From contig JAEZLF010000285.1 of assembly GCA_023435925.1 (NCBI GenBank), forward strand, positions 1-38,658: DNA of 38,658 bases. The letters run 5' to 3'. The notes under the pieces were generated by a model. The model was not told the DNA's origin. It made no database searches and saw only the letters and a program-made list of their open reading frames with translations. Positions 1 to 8,065 of this stretch are shown piece after piece. The stretch comes from Bacillota bacterium. Lineage in GTDB: Bacteria; Bacillota; Clostridia; Acetivibrionales; DTU013. A program made the position numbers and the translations under genes. Every line of letters starts with the position of its first letter. The first letter of the stretch is position 1.

Positions 1-190
1 CCTGCAGTTTCTGTTAAGCTCTACGATTGTGGCCTACCGGAAGGTTTCCGCCGAATCTTTCGATATCTCACAGCAATAGCTTTCAAACTGAATTGCTGTG
101 ACCTCCTCCTCCTCGTCAACGTGCTAATGGAGCTTTCCCTCATAGCTAATGCTATCTAAAAGTCCCATTTGCTGCGTCCTGGCGCTTGTT
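1..190 (-). ncRNA. glmS ribozyme (GlcN6P-activated self-cleaving leader)
   Basis: Read on the minus strand, this stretch carries the hallmarks of the glmS ribozyme: the cleavage-site segment AAGCGCCAGG near 190-178, the conserved GTTGACGAGGAGGAGG block around 125-105, and the downstream ATCGAAAGATTCGGCGGAAA block around 65-45, in the correct order. Cleavage is expected between the A at 186 and the G at 185. In known members, glucosamine-6-phosphate acts as cofactor for cleavage, and the exposed 5' end then leads to decay of the glmS mRNA. The glmS coding region itself would begin to the left of position 1, so it is not visible here. The exact 3' end of the fold may lie outside the window. Placement next to glmM supports the assignment. 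Confidence 0.93.
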
Positions 191-292
191 TTCTTGCCCC
201 TTTATCTACCCTCGCTTTCCGGGCAATAAATCCTGTCGTGTTCATCCTTTATTGTACTATCACATCACTCCCTTCGCATTACTATATAATCT

Positions 293-322
293 AGTATATT
301 CAAAAAGATGGTAGGATGTCAA
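293..322 (-). promoter_or_regulatory. Promoter for the ribozyme-glmS transcript
   Basis: On the minus strand a perfect -35 TTGACA (322-317) and -10 TATACT (298-293) are separated by 18 bp. Transcription would start near 286, about 100 nt before the ribozyme cleavage site at 186/185. Confidence 0.8.
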
Positions 323-454
323 ATTAAAATTCGGTAAAAATGTTGCGTTTCGCATATAAAAAAGTGTTGAAATAATATATTATAGTATTGGCGAGGTAAT
401 TTATGAATGGTATTGATGCAATAGATACTGCTAAAGGAGAAAGGAACTAATAGA

Positions 455-1114
455 ATGAATCTGACGATTGAAAGCTTGTTTGATCTGAATGAATGCTTTG
501 AAAGATCCATATTTGACGGGGTCAATTATCCTTGGGAAGTATTTTCCAGAATAAAGACTTACCTCCTGGAGTTTGCCCAGACACTACCCAAGGATTTTGA
601 AAGAGTGGATGAATTCGTCTGGATTGGTAAGGGAACTACCATAGAAAAAACCGTCTGCATAAAAGGTCCGGCCATCATTGGCTACAACTGCGAGCTCAGG
701 CAATGTGCCTATATCAGGGAGAACGTCATTATTGGCAATGAAGCCGTGATCGGGAATTCCACTGAGCTTAAGAATTCTCTTTTGTTCAATAAGGTTCAGG
801 TTCCCCACTTTAATTATATTGGCGATTCCATACTGGGATATAAGTCTCATCTGGGTGCAGGTGTCATTTGTTCAAACCTGAAATCCAACGGTCAGCCGGT
901 TCGGATCCGGTATGAAAATGAGTGCATCGAAACCGGTCTGAGGAAGTTTGGAGCCATTGTCGGAGATCTCGCTGAGGTCGGCTGTAATTCCGTTTTGCAT
1001 CCTGGAACCATCATCGGGAAAAACAGCATTGTGTATCCGCTGACACCGGTGAGAGGATATGTTCCGGAAAACCATATCCTGAAAAGCAATGGTGTCACTG
1101 TGGAAAGGACATAA
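455..1114 (+). CDS. Left-handed beta-helix (hexapeptide-repeat) acyltransferase, GlmU C-domain-like
   Basis: A 219-residue protein. After an N-terminal stretch of about 55 residues it consists of hexapeptide-type turns (IGKGTT, IGYNCE, IGNEAV, VGDLAE, IGKNSI) typical of a left-handed parallel beta-helix. The segment around residues 118-141 (PHFNYIGDSILG then LGAGVICSNL) matches the acetyl-CoA binding and catalytic stretch of the acetyltransferase half of GlmU. The equivalents of the catalytic His (H118), Tyr (Y121) and Asn (N141) are present. No N-terminal nucleotidyltransferase domain exists, so this would be a stand-alone acyltransferase. It lies divergent to glmS and beside glmM, fitting a role in UDP-GlcNAc precursor synthesis, but the acceptor sugar is inferred. 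An AAGGA site 9 nt upstream supports this ATG. Databases often name such proteins as UDP-GlcNAc pyrophosphorylase-like. Confidence 0.82.
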   Translation: MNLTIESLFDLNECFERSIFDGVNYPWEVFSRIKTYLLEFAQTLPKDFERVDEFVWIGKGTTIEKTVCIKGPAIIGYNCELRQCAYIRENVIIGNEAVIGNSTELKNSLLFNKVQVPHFNYIGDSILGYKSHLGAGVICSNLKSNGQPVRIRYENECIETGLRKFGAIVGDLAEVGCNSVLHPGTIIGKNSIVYPLTPVRGYVPENHILKSNGVTVERT

Positions 1115-1122
1115 AAAAGTAG

Positions 1123-1157
1123 AATGGCTGCAGTACCATACAGGCTGCAGCCATTTT
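1123..1157. terminator. Bidirectional intrinsic terminator between the acyltransferase gene and glmM
   Basis: Perfect 11-bp stem AATGGCTGCAG (1123-1133) / CTGCAGCCATT (1145-1155) with an 11-nt loop. A short T tract follows on the plus strand, and six T follow a few bases after the stem on the minus strand. It would end both convergent transcripts and makes a glmM-glmS co-transcript unlikely. Confidence 0.75.
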
Positions 1158-1256
1158 ATCAACTTCATATAATATTTCATGTTCCCCATCATTATTTGGG
1201 AGCTACTCCGCCAACCTTTTCGTAAAGCAATGCCACCGCTTAAAAGTTCGACGCGC

Positions 1257-1358
1257 GGCAGCAGTTGAATGCCTGGCAGCAGTTGAATGCTCGGCAACAG
1301 TTTAACGCCCGGCAACAGTTCGACACCCGGCAGCAGTTGAATGCCCGGAAACAGTCAA
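1257..1358. repeat. 18-bp tandem repeat downstream of glmM
   Basis: Five to six head-to-tail copies of an 18-bp unit close to GGCAGCAGTTGAATGCCC, starting at 1257, 1275, 1293, 1311, 1329 and 1347 (the last incomplete). Copies differ at several positions. The array ends just before the glmM stop codon. Confidence 0.9.
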
Positions 1359-1375
1359 AGGAGCTCGTTTGTCCG

Positions 1376-2725
1376 TCATCCCAGCCTCTGCTCAATAATT
1401 TCAGCCAGTTCGGCGGCTCTTTTGGTGATGTACTCCGTGTCTTTCCCCTCGATCATGACACGCACCAGCGGCTCCGTACCGGAAGGCCGGATCAGCACCC
1501 TTCCCTCACCATGGAATTCCGCTTCCAGATCACGGCAAAGCTTTGCAACGAGTTCATCCTCCATATAGTTATGCTTGTTCTCATTTTTAACCTTTGCGTT
1601 TTTCAGAACCTGAGGCAACACTTGCATGACCGAAGCCAGTTCAGAAAGCTTTTTGCCCGTATCTATCAGCACGCACAGCAACTGAAGCGCTGTGAGCAGT
1701 CCGTCTCCTGTTGTGTTGTGCTCCAGAAATATCACGTGCCCTGACTGCTCGCCGCCTAAAATATATCCCTTATCCAGCATTTCTTCCAGTACATATCGGT
1801 CTCCAACCTTTGTTTTGGCTAAATTCAGTCCGTTTTTCTGCGCCATAATGTCAAAGCCAAGATTGCTCATGACGGTAGCAACAACGGTATCTTTATTTAA
1901 ACGGCCCTGTTTCTTCAGTTCAAGGCCAATGATTGCCATAATCTGATCTCCGTCAACCAGCTCGCCAGTTTCGTCAACGGCAAGTACCCGGTCGGCATCG
2001 CCGTCAAAAGCAAAGCCAAGATCTGCGCCTTTCTCAACCACATATTTCTTTAATGCCGACATGTGGGTGGAACCGCAGTCCTTGTTGATGTTGATCCCAT
2101 TTGGATTGTTATTGATAACAAATACTTCCGCACCAAGCTCCGCCAGCAATTGAGGGGCTGCTTCATAAGACGCTCCATTGGCGCAGTCAATAGCAATCTT
2201 TAAGCCATTCAGACGGCAGTTGATGGTTCCTATCAGGAAATCCTTGTAATCCTTCAGCGCATGATCAGCCGTACTTTTCTTTCCGATTCCTTCTCCGACA
2301 GGCAGCGGTATCGCGCCTTCCCCGCCTCTGATCAGCTCTTCTATTCTGTCCTCTGTGCTGTCCGGCAGCTTATAGCCCTTTGCATTGAAGAATTTGATCC
2401 CGTTAAATTCAAAAGGATTGTGGGATGCTGAAATAACAACGCCTGCATCCGCGCCATAATGCCTTGTAAGGTAGGCTATGGCAGGTGTTGGTATAACACC
2501 GACAGATATTGCCTCGGCTCCTACAGAACATATACCGGCTACTAAGGCTGCCTCCAGCATATGCCCTGAAATTCTGGTGTCCATTCCAACCAGTATTTTC
2601 GCCGCATGCTTTGTCTCTGCGGTCAGTACATAGGCGCCTGCCTGTCCCAGCTTATACGCCAGCTCAGCTGTTAACTCCGTGTTTGCAACACCTCTCACAC
2701 CGTCTGTTCCAAAAAGTCTTGCCAT
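1376..2725 (-). CDS. glmM: Phosphoglucosamine mutase
   Basis: 449 residues, the usual length for GlmM, which converts glucosamine-6-phosphate to glucosamine-1-phosphate on the route to UDP-GlcNAc and peptidoglycan. The alpha-D-phosphohexomutase signatures are all present: the phosphoserine loop ISASHNP with S101, the Mg-binding loop DGDADR (D241, D243, D245), and the C-terminal phosphate-binding loop RPSGTEP. A GGGGG Shine-Dalgarno lies 9 nt before the ATG. Its neighbours upstream on the same strand are cdaA, cdaR and an FAD enzyme. In Firmicutes cdaA-cdaR-glmM are typically one operon, and CdaA physically binds GlmM. Here the spacer to the preceding gene is about 354 bp and filled with tandem repeats, so co-transcription is less certain. 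Confidence 0.97.
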   Translation of the reverse strand: MARLFGTDGVRGVANTELTAELAYKLGQAGAYVLTAETKHAAKILVGMDTRISGHMLEAALVAGICSVGAEAISVGVIPTPAIAYLTRHYGADAGVVISASHNPFEFNGIKFFNAKGYKLPDSTEDRIEELIRGGEGAIPLPVGEGIGKKSTADHALKDYKDFLIGTINCRLNGLKIAIDCANGASYEAAPQLLAELGAEVFVINNNPNGININKDCGSTHMSALKKYVVEKGADLGFAFDGDADRVLAVDETGELVDGDQIMAIIGLELKKQGRLNKDTVVATVMSNLGFDIMAQKNGLNLAKTKVGDRYVLEEMLDKGYILGGEQSGHVIFLEHNTTGDGLLTALQLLCVLIDTGKKLSELASVMQVLPQVLKNAKVKNENKHNYMEDELVAKLCRDLEAEFHGEGRVLIRPSGTEPLVRVMIEGKDTEYITKRAAELAEIIEQRLG

Positions 2726-2893
2726 CTATTGAATCCCCCTGTTTGACTTATTCATATTATTTTACGCTGCATACTGCGATAACAGTATAACAACTTTTAT
2801 TAATAACTTTTTACTCTGCTTACTGAAACTAATTATACTGATTTGCTCATCGTATCACAACTATTTTTTGAGTGTCACACTCTATAAGTGCAA

Positions 2894-3062
2894 GGTCGTA
2901 TGATACGAGAGCCGCATTTACAAGAGCCAGGTGATACGAGGGTCATATTATACGAAAGTCGCATTATACGATGGTCAGATCGCCTTCTACGACACTCTGC
3001 CAATCACGGAGCATAAGGCGGATGGTATGATACGAGGGTCGTATGATACGAGGGTCGCATTA
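2894..3062. repeat. 16-bp tandem repeat array between the FAD-enzyme gene and glmM
   Basis: The gene-free stretch 2726-3079 holds a 16-bp repeat related to TATGATACGAGGGTCG. One block lies at about 2894-2978 and a second at about 3024-3062, with two nearly identical adjacent units in the second. They are separated by about 45 bp of unrelated sequence. The part closest to glmM (2726-2890) is AT-rich and could contain a promoter for glmM, but I see no well-spaced pair of boxes there. Confidence 0.85.
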
Positions 3063-3079
3063 TTGCGACACTTTGCCCT

Positions 3080-4663
3080 TCACGGGGCATAGGTACGGAT
3101 GATTTGTTCGGCGACACGAATACCGTCTACTGCAGCGCTGACAATACCTCCTGCATAGCCGGCGCCTTCACCGGCGGGGTACAGCCCGTTTATACCGGCG
3201 GCTTCCAGCGTTTCTCCACGAGTCATTCTCACCGGTGAAGAGGTTCTTGTTTCCACACCGGTCAGTATCGCATCGGACATGGCAAAGCCCTTCATTTTTC
3301 GGTCGAAAAATGCTACAGACTCCTTCATCGGAGCTGTTACAAATTCGGGCAAGCAGTCATTCAGGTCTGCAAATGCAGTTTCTCCGGTATAGCTTGGCTT
3401 CACGCTGCCATAGGAAACGGAGGCCCTTCCCTCCAGGAAATCACGCAGTTTCTGCACCGGGGCCGCATTTCCGGCTCCGCCCAGCAGGAAAGCCTTCTTC
3501 TCCCAAATACGCTGAAATTCCATACCGGCCAGAGCGTGGCTGTTGCCGAAATCCACAGGTTCCACTGATACGACAAAAGCACTGTTGGCATTTACCCGGT
3601 CTCTGGCGAAGTAACTCATACCGTTGGTCACAATGGTATCCGGTTCAGAAGCTGCTGCAACTACGACTCCACCCGGACACATGCAAAAGGTATAGGCTGT
3701 TCTTCCTCCGCTTCTGCAAAAAAGCTGGTAATCTGCCGCACCAATCGTACTGATAGTCCTGGCATCACCGTATTGTACCTGATTAATCCATTCCTGAGGA
3801 TGTTCGATCCGGACACCGATGGAAAAAGGCTTGGGCACCATGGAAACACCGCATTGCAGGAGGCTGGTAAAGGTATCTCTGGCGCTGTGCCCGATAGCAA
3901 GCACCACTGCACCCGCATCTACCACCTCATTGCCGTTAACCTCAACACCTGTGATCCTGTCCCCGTGTATCAAAAGAGAGGTTACCTTTGCTCCAAACCG
4001 AATGTCTCCGCCAAGCTCCAAAAGCCGGCGGCGCATATTCGCAACAACCACCCTCAACACATCGGAGCCGATATGAGGTTTCGCCTTGTACAATATTTCC
4101 TCAGGCGCACCGGCTTGAAAATACTGCTGCAGCACTTGTTCACAATGTCTGTCGTTAATTCTGGTTGTGAGTTTCCCGTCGGAGAAGGTGCCGGCTCCGC
4201 CTTCACCAAATTGTACATTACTTTCCGGATTGAGTGTTCCATTTCTCCAGTAGGCCTCCACTGCAACCCCTCTTGCTTCGACACATTCACCACGTTCCAG
4301 CACCAATGGCATGTACCCTGCTGATGCCAGTGTAATTGCCGCAAATATCCCCGCCGGTCCGCTCCCGACAATAATCGGACGTCCTGTCAGCTTTTTCTGT
4401 CCCGGAATGAGCTGTTCTACAGTAGGATCGGTAACTTCCCGTACTCCCCCTCCGCTTCTGTATGCCCGGTTGCCTGGAATTTCTACTAAAACAGAATAAA
4501 CCCGGCTAATGTCGGGTTTTCTTCTCGCATCAATTGCTTCTTTTATAATTTTGAAATTTATCAACTCATCTATACCAATGCCAAGCTTTCTGGCAGCTAA
4601 TCTTTTCAATTCCTCTAAACTGCCTTCTATCGGCAGTCGGAGGTCCGTTATCATCAGTTTCAT
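3080..4663 (-). CDS. FAD-dependent dehydrogenase (COG2509-type NAD(P)/FAD oxidoreductase)
   Basis: 527 residues from the chosen start. After an N-terminal region of about 90 residues comes a Rossmann dinucleotide-binding motif (IIVGSGPAGIFAA) followed by the acidic end of the second strand (VLERG). The family-specific stretch VQFGEGGAGTFSDGKL and a C-terminal FAD-binding YPAGEGAGYAGG follow. This is the widespread uncharacterised bacterial flavoprotein family often placed near cell-wall or sulfur genes. Its substrate is not established. I place the start at the ATG at 4663 because AAAGGAA lies 6 nt upstream; an in-frame ATG 30 nt earlier lacks such a site. It is flanked on both sides by tandem-repeat spacers within the cdaA-cdaR-glmM neighbourhood. 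Confidence 0.88.
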   Translation of the reverse strand: MKLMITDLRLPIEGSLEELKRLAARKLGIGIDELINFKIIKEAIDARRKPDISRVYSVLVEIPGNRAYRSGGGVREVTDPTVEQLIPGQKKLTGRPIIVGSGPAGIFAAITLASAGYMPLVLERGECVEARGVAVEAYWRNGTLNPESNVQFGEGGAGTFSDGKLTTRINDRHCEQVLQQYFQAGAPEEILYKAKPHIGSDVLRVVVANMRRRLLELGGDIRFGAKVTSLLIHGDRITGVEVNGNEVVDAGAVVLAIGHSARDTFTSLLQCGVSMVPKPFSIGVRIEHPQEWINQVQYGDARTISTIGAADYQLFCRSGGRTAYTFCMCPGGVVVAAASEPDTIVTNGMSYFARDRVNANSAFVVSVEPVDFGNSHALAGMEFQRIWEKKAFLLGGAGNAAPVQKLRDFLEGRASVSYGSVKPSYTGETAFADLNDCLPEFVTAPMKESVAFFDRKMKGFAMSDAILTGVETRTSSPVRMTRGETLEAAGINGLYPAGEGAGYAGGIVSAAVDGIRVAEQIIRTYAP

Positions 4664-4682
4664 ATTATTCCTTTCATCAAGC

Positions 4683-4835
4683 GGCTGTTTCACATTATCT
4701 ACAGACTGCTTTAAACTGTCTGCGGCTGTTTCACACTATCTACAGCCGCTTTACACTATCTGGGCATGTTTCACGCTGTCTACGCCTTGTTTCACACTAT
4801 CCACGGCTGTCTTTGATTATCTACAACTGCTTTAC
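4683..4835. repeat. About 20-bp tandem repeat between cdaR and the FAD-enzyme gene
   Basis: Seven or so degenerate head-to-tail units resembling TGTTTCACACTATCTACGGC, spaced 19-21 bp apart. They fill nearly the whole 190-bp gap between the cdaR stop and the start of the FAD-enzyme gene. Read in either direction they do not form a sustained open frame with a ribosome site. Confidence 0.85.
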
Positions 4836-4853
4836 CCCATCCCAGGGCTGCTT

Positions 4854-6104
4854 TTATGGTTCCGGGGTCACCGGATTTACCGGTGTCTCCGGCGTTTTTG
4901 CTATCAGGATCTCTGCAGTTGCCTTCTGAACCAGCTTGATCTGTGAAGGCAGATTAACTGACAGGTTTAAATTATGCGTACCTTCCTTAAGCTCTGCGAC
5001 ATCTACCGCCGGATTCAGGCTTTCTGCCCTGATGGAATTGATATCGGCCTGCTTGCCTTTTATTTGGATCACAAGCTTCTCTGTTTTTATTTCGTATGTC
5101 AGCGAACCGTCATTGGTCGTATTCAGTATTGAAATATCCTCTTTCGCTATTTCAACATTCCTGACCACAAGCTTTTCTATGCCGATATTCACGGTAATAC
5201 CTGTCGGAACATTAATCAGTGTGGCTCCCTCCGGAACAACCAGCGAAACATTTGTTGTAAAATCTTCTGTTATATTATCAATCACTACCGGCTCGGTTTT
5301 TATACTGTTAATTTTATCAAGAACCTCCGGCGAACCAATCATCAGCACCGTTTCAGGTTCAATGGCTCTGAAAGTCTCGACATAGTCCCCTGTAAGTCTT
5401 CCGCTTGTTACAAGGGAAACCGGCACTTCCTTCGCTACCTCCAGCTTCACCGTTACCTTAAGGTCATTATTCAACAAATTGCTTATATCCTTGCCTTCCT
5501 TGTTATATACCTTGCACTGAAGCTGCTTTGTCGTATCTCTGTCCAGTTCCTTCACTTCCAGATTGGCAACGATGGATCCAACACTGTCAATAAGGGATTC
5601 TTTGCCGCTGATCTGCATGGAATCAGGGGTAATAGTCGTTTTGTGAAGAACATATCCGGACTTCATTGTAACATTGGAGTTCAATGTAACGATAAAGCTG
5701 CCGCTCTTGTCCCTTTCCAGCCGGATATTAACTGTCTTTGGGCTGTAAGAAATGATTGTGACATCATTCTGCGTGCAGACAGGCTCTGTAATGGTCAGTT
5801 GTCTATCATTTACAGACTTGATCTGAGCGATGTCCAGGGATGCCTCAAAATCGCTGGTTCTAATTTTTTCAACCGCTTCCTTGCGTCCTCTGATCGTGAC
5901 ATCAACGGTGGTATTCATATAATTACCTTCCGCTATATATCCATTCTCATCCAGGAAGCTCTCGTTTTCAATCTTGACCGGTATATTGTAAAAGGTTTTA
6001 TCCGTAAAAGGGTTGGAGGAATTAGATACATAGAGCCAAATAAGAATGGCTATTAAAACGGATACAATTTTTGTTTTCATATCATTCTTGAGTAAATTGT
6101 TCAC
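4854..6104 (-). CDS. cdaR: CdaR / YbbR-domain regulator of diadenylate cyclase
   Basis: About 416 residues. An N-terminal membrane helix (around TKIVSVLIAILIWLYVS) is followed by an extracytoplasmic part built of repeated YbbR-type beta-rich modules of roughly 80 residues, and a Pro/Thr-rich tail (TPETPVNPVTPEP). CdaR homologues bind CdaA at the membrane and modulate c-di-AMP synthesis. The start is probably the GTG at 6104, which overlaps the cdaA stop as GTGA, with GGAGG 11 nt upstream. An ATG at 6125 is an alternative but lies inside cdaA. The 4-bp overlap indicates translational coupling with cdaA. Confidence 0.93.
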   Translation of the reverse strand: MNNLLKNDMKTKIVSVLIAILIWLYVSNSSNPFTDKTFYNIPVKIENESFLDENGYIAEGNYMNTTVDVTIRGRKEAVEKIRTSDFEASLDIAQIKSVNDRQLTITEPVCTQNDVTIISYSPKTVNIRLERDKSGSFIVTLNSNVTMKSGYVLHKTTITPDSMQISGKESLIDSVGSIVANLEVKELDRDTTKQLQCKVYNKEGKDISNLLNNDLKVTVKLEVAKEVPVSLVTSGRLTGDYVETFRAIEPETVLMIGSPEVLDKINSIKTEPVVIDNITEDFTTNVSLVVPEGATLINVPTGITVNIGIEKLVVRNVEIAKEDISILNTTNDGSLTYEIKTEKLVIQIKGKQADINSIRAESLNPAVDVAELKEGTHNLNLSVNLPSQIKLVQKATAEILIAKTPETPVNPVTPEP

Positions 6105-6988
6105 TTGCCCTTTGTCCTCCACCATCCAAATTTTTTACCGATTCTTTTACCGCTTACATTATCATCAAGTAAATTCTTGTTAAGTGCCTTTCTGAGGGTA
6201 TCTGAAGTTAAATTCCTGGTAAGTCCCCCATTCAATGCAAACGATATTTTTCCAGACTCCTCGGATACCACGACCGCTATGGAATCCGATACCTCTGTAA
6301 TGCCAAGGGCCGCTCTGTGCCTTGTTCCAAGTTCCTTACTGAGATTGGGATTATCCGTAAGGGGCAGGAAACAGGCGGCGGCTTTAATTTTATTGTCACG
6401 GATAATAACCGCCCCATCATGCAGAGGTGTATCCGGAACAAAGAGGTTGATAATCAGCTCGCTTGAAACATTGGAATTCAGCTGGGTGCCGGTATTAATG
6501 ATTTCACCGATCTTGGTGTCGCGTTCTATAACGATCAGAGCACCCACATACTTTGCGGACATATCCATACAGGCTTTCACAATTTCTTCAATAACTGCTG
6601 TTGTCTGAATTCTTGTATTCTCTTCGTCAAAAACAAAAAGATCCTTGAAACTGCTCCTGCCGATTTTCTCTAATGCTCTTCTAAGCTCAGGCTGAAAAAT
6701 AACAATGACACCAATGGCCAAGACAGACAATACACTTGAAAGAATAAAACTGATGGTTTGCAAACCCAAAAGCTTACTAAGCTCAGTACACACAAGCAAC
6801 AGCAGCAGCCCTCTTATAAGCTGCCATGCACGGGTTTCTTTAACAATGGCAATCAGCTTGTACAGCACCCAACTGACAATGCTGATATCAATAATCGTCC
6901 GGATTATATTCAATGGGTTGTTGAAACCCATATAACCGGTAAAATTATTGAATAGGTCCCGTAGATTTATGCTGTTAAAGAAATCCAA
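6101..6988 (-). CDS. cdaA: Membrane-bound diadenylate cyclase CdaA
   Basis: 295 residues. It has hydrophobic N-terminal segments at about 28-48, 58-75 and 80-98, then a DisA_N catalytic domain. The signature motifs DGA (191-193, in HDGAVIIRD) and RHR (223-225, in GTRHRAALG) are intact, so an active enzyme making c-di-AMP from two ATP is expected. The start codon is a TTG at 6988, supported by GTGAGG 4 nt upstream. It is first in the cdaA-cdaR pair, with a promoter about 100 nt upstream. Linkage to glmM and glmS matches the known connection of c-di-AMP with cell-wall precursor supply. Confidence 0.96.
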   Translation of the reverse strand: MDFFNSINLRDLFNNFTGYMGFNNPLNIIRTIIDISIVSWVLYKLIAIVKETRAWQLIRGLLLLLVCTELSKLLGLQTISFILSSVLSVLAIGVIVIFQPELRRALEKIGRSSFKDLFVFDEENTRIQTTAVIEEIVKACMDMSAKYVGALIVIERDTKIGEIINTGTQLNSNVSSELIINLFVPDTPLHDGAVIIRDNKIKAAACFLPLTDNPNLSKELGTRHRAALGITEVSDSIAVVVSEESGKISFALNGGLTRNLTSDTLRKALNKNLLDDNVSGKRIGKKFGWWRTKGK

Positions 6989-7086
6989 TCAACCTCACAC
7001 CCTTGCATTTTAAATGACCTGTATCACAAATCATTATTTTATCCTTCTGTTTAATTGCTTACAAATCGATTACTATACATATTAGA

Positions 7087-7115
7087 ATTATACCTTTTTT
7101 CCTTCACATATGTAA
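7087..7115 (-). promoter_or_regulatory. Promoter of the cdaA-cdaR operon
   Basis: On the minus strand TTACAT (7115-7110), 17 bp, then a perfect TATAAT (7092-7087), about 100 nt before the cdaA start. It is the best-spaced promoter in the AT-rich 200-bp gap. Confidence 0.7.
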
Positions 7116-7191
7116 CCCGTTTTTTAACTTTTTATAAAAAATAAATCAAGGAAATTTTGTGCAAATATCACAATTTCTATAATCGTTTCAA

Positions 7192-8049
7192 TTATACGTT
7201 ACCCAGATAAACATGTCTGAGATGAGCAAGCGCACGTTCTCTCAAAGCATGAAGAATCTCCGGAGATGTCGGAGGAATATCGTTCATTTCATAGCTGGGA
7301 AAAAATCTTGATAAATGAAGCACGATATCAGGTGATATGCTTGAGATCCATTCAGCTAATTTATCGATTTCATCAGGTGAATCATTCAATCCAGGAATTA
7401 TCAGTGTTGTAATCTCAACATGGCATCTCTCGGCCGCTCTTTCCACCGTTTTCATGACATGTTCAAGAGAGCCCTTGCAGTATTTCTTATAAAAGTCTTC
7501 CGTAAACGCTTTCACATCAATATTCATCGCATCAGTAAAAGGCAAAAGCCTGTCAAGCGGGTCCTTATTCATAAAGCCATTCGTCACAAGTACATTAACG
7601 AGTCCTTTTTCCCTGACAAGCTCTGCAGTCTCCAACACAAACTCATACCATATGGAAGGCTCGTTATACGTGTACGCAATACCGATATTACCCTGACCGG
7701 TATATTTCTGGGCCATATCCGCCAGCTCGGAGGGTTCGATCCTTGCAGTTCGTACATCTCTATGAGCAATGGTCCAGTTCTGGCAGTATCCGCATTTAAA
7801 GTTGCAGCCGAAGGTGCCTGCCGAAAGTATGAGTTTACCGGGATGAAAATGGTACAATGGTTTTTTCTCAATCGGATCCAGCGCAACAGAAGCCACACAG
7901 CCATAGTTGACCGAGTATAGCCGGCCCTCCATGTTTTTTCTTACACGGCAGTTTCCAGTACTCCCCTCAGTCAATACGCAGCCATGCGGGCAAAGCGTGC
8001 ATAAAACACGGTTATGATCCATTTTTTCATAAAACATTGCCTGTTTCAT
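7192..8049 (-). CDS. amrS: AmmeMemoRadiSam system radical SAM enzyme
   Basis: 285 residues. The radical-SAM cluster motif is CNFKCGYC (C82, C86, C89), preceded by a cysteine-rich N-terminus (C17, C20, C24, C34) typical of the family. An intact core continues through TYNEPSIWYEF and the MNIDVKAF segment. The family co-occurs with MEMO1-like and AMMECR1-like proteins, which is exactly the neighbour here, 16 bp upstream. The chemical reaction of the three-part system is not known to me. A GGAG 4 nt before the ATG (within a GGAGAACG stretch) supports the start. No convincing terminator follows the stop. Confidence 0.93.
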   Translation of the reverse strand: MKQAMFYEKMDHNRVLCTLCPHGCVLTEGSTGNCRVRKNMEGRLYSVNYGCVASVALDPIEKKPLYHFHPGKLILSAGTFGCNFKCGYCQNWTIAHRDVRTARIEPSELADMAQKYTGQGNIGIAYTYNEPSIWYEFVLETAELVREKGLVNVLVTNGFMNKDPLDRLLPFTDAMNIDVKAFTEDFYKKYCKGSLEHVMKTVERAAERCHVEITTLIIPGLNDSPDEIDKLAEWISSISPDIVLHLSRFFPSYEMNDIPPTSPEILHALRERALAHLRHVYLGNV

Positions 8050-8065
8050 CGTTCTCCAACTGCCT

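Noticed and set aside
1257..1358. Possible CRISPR array
   Set aside because: The 18-bp units are directly adjacent, without unique spacers, and no cas gene is in the window. The same holds for the other tandem arrays.
1265..1744. Plus-strand open frame across the 18-bp repeat and the 3' end of glmM
   Set aside because: It is an artefact of a repeat with a period divisible by three plus antisense reading of glmM; no ribosome site or domain.
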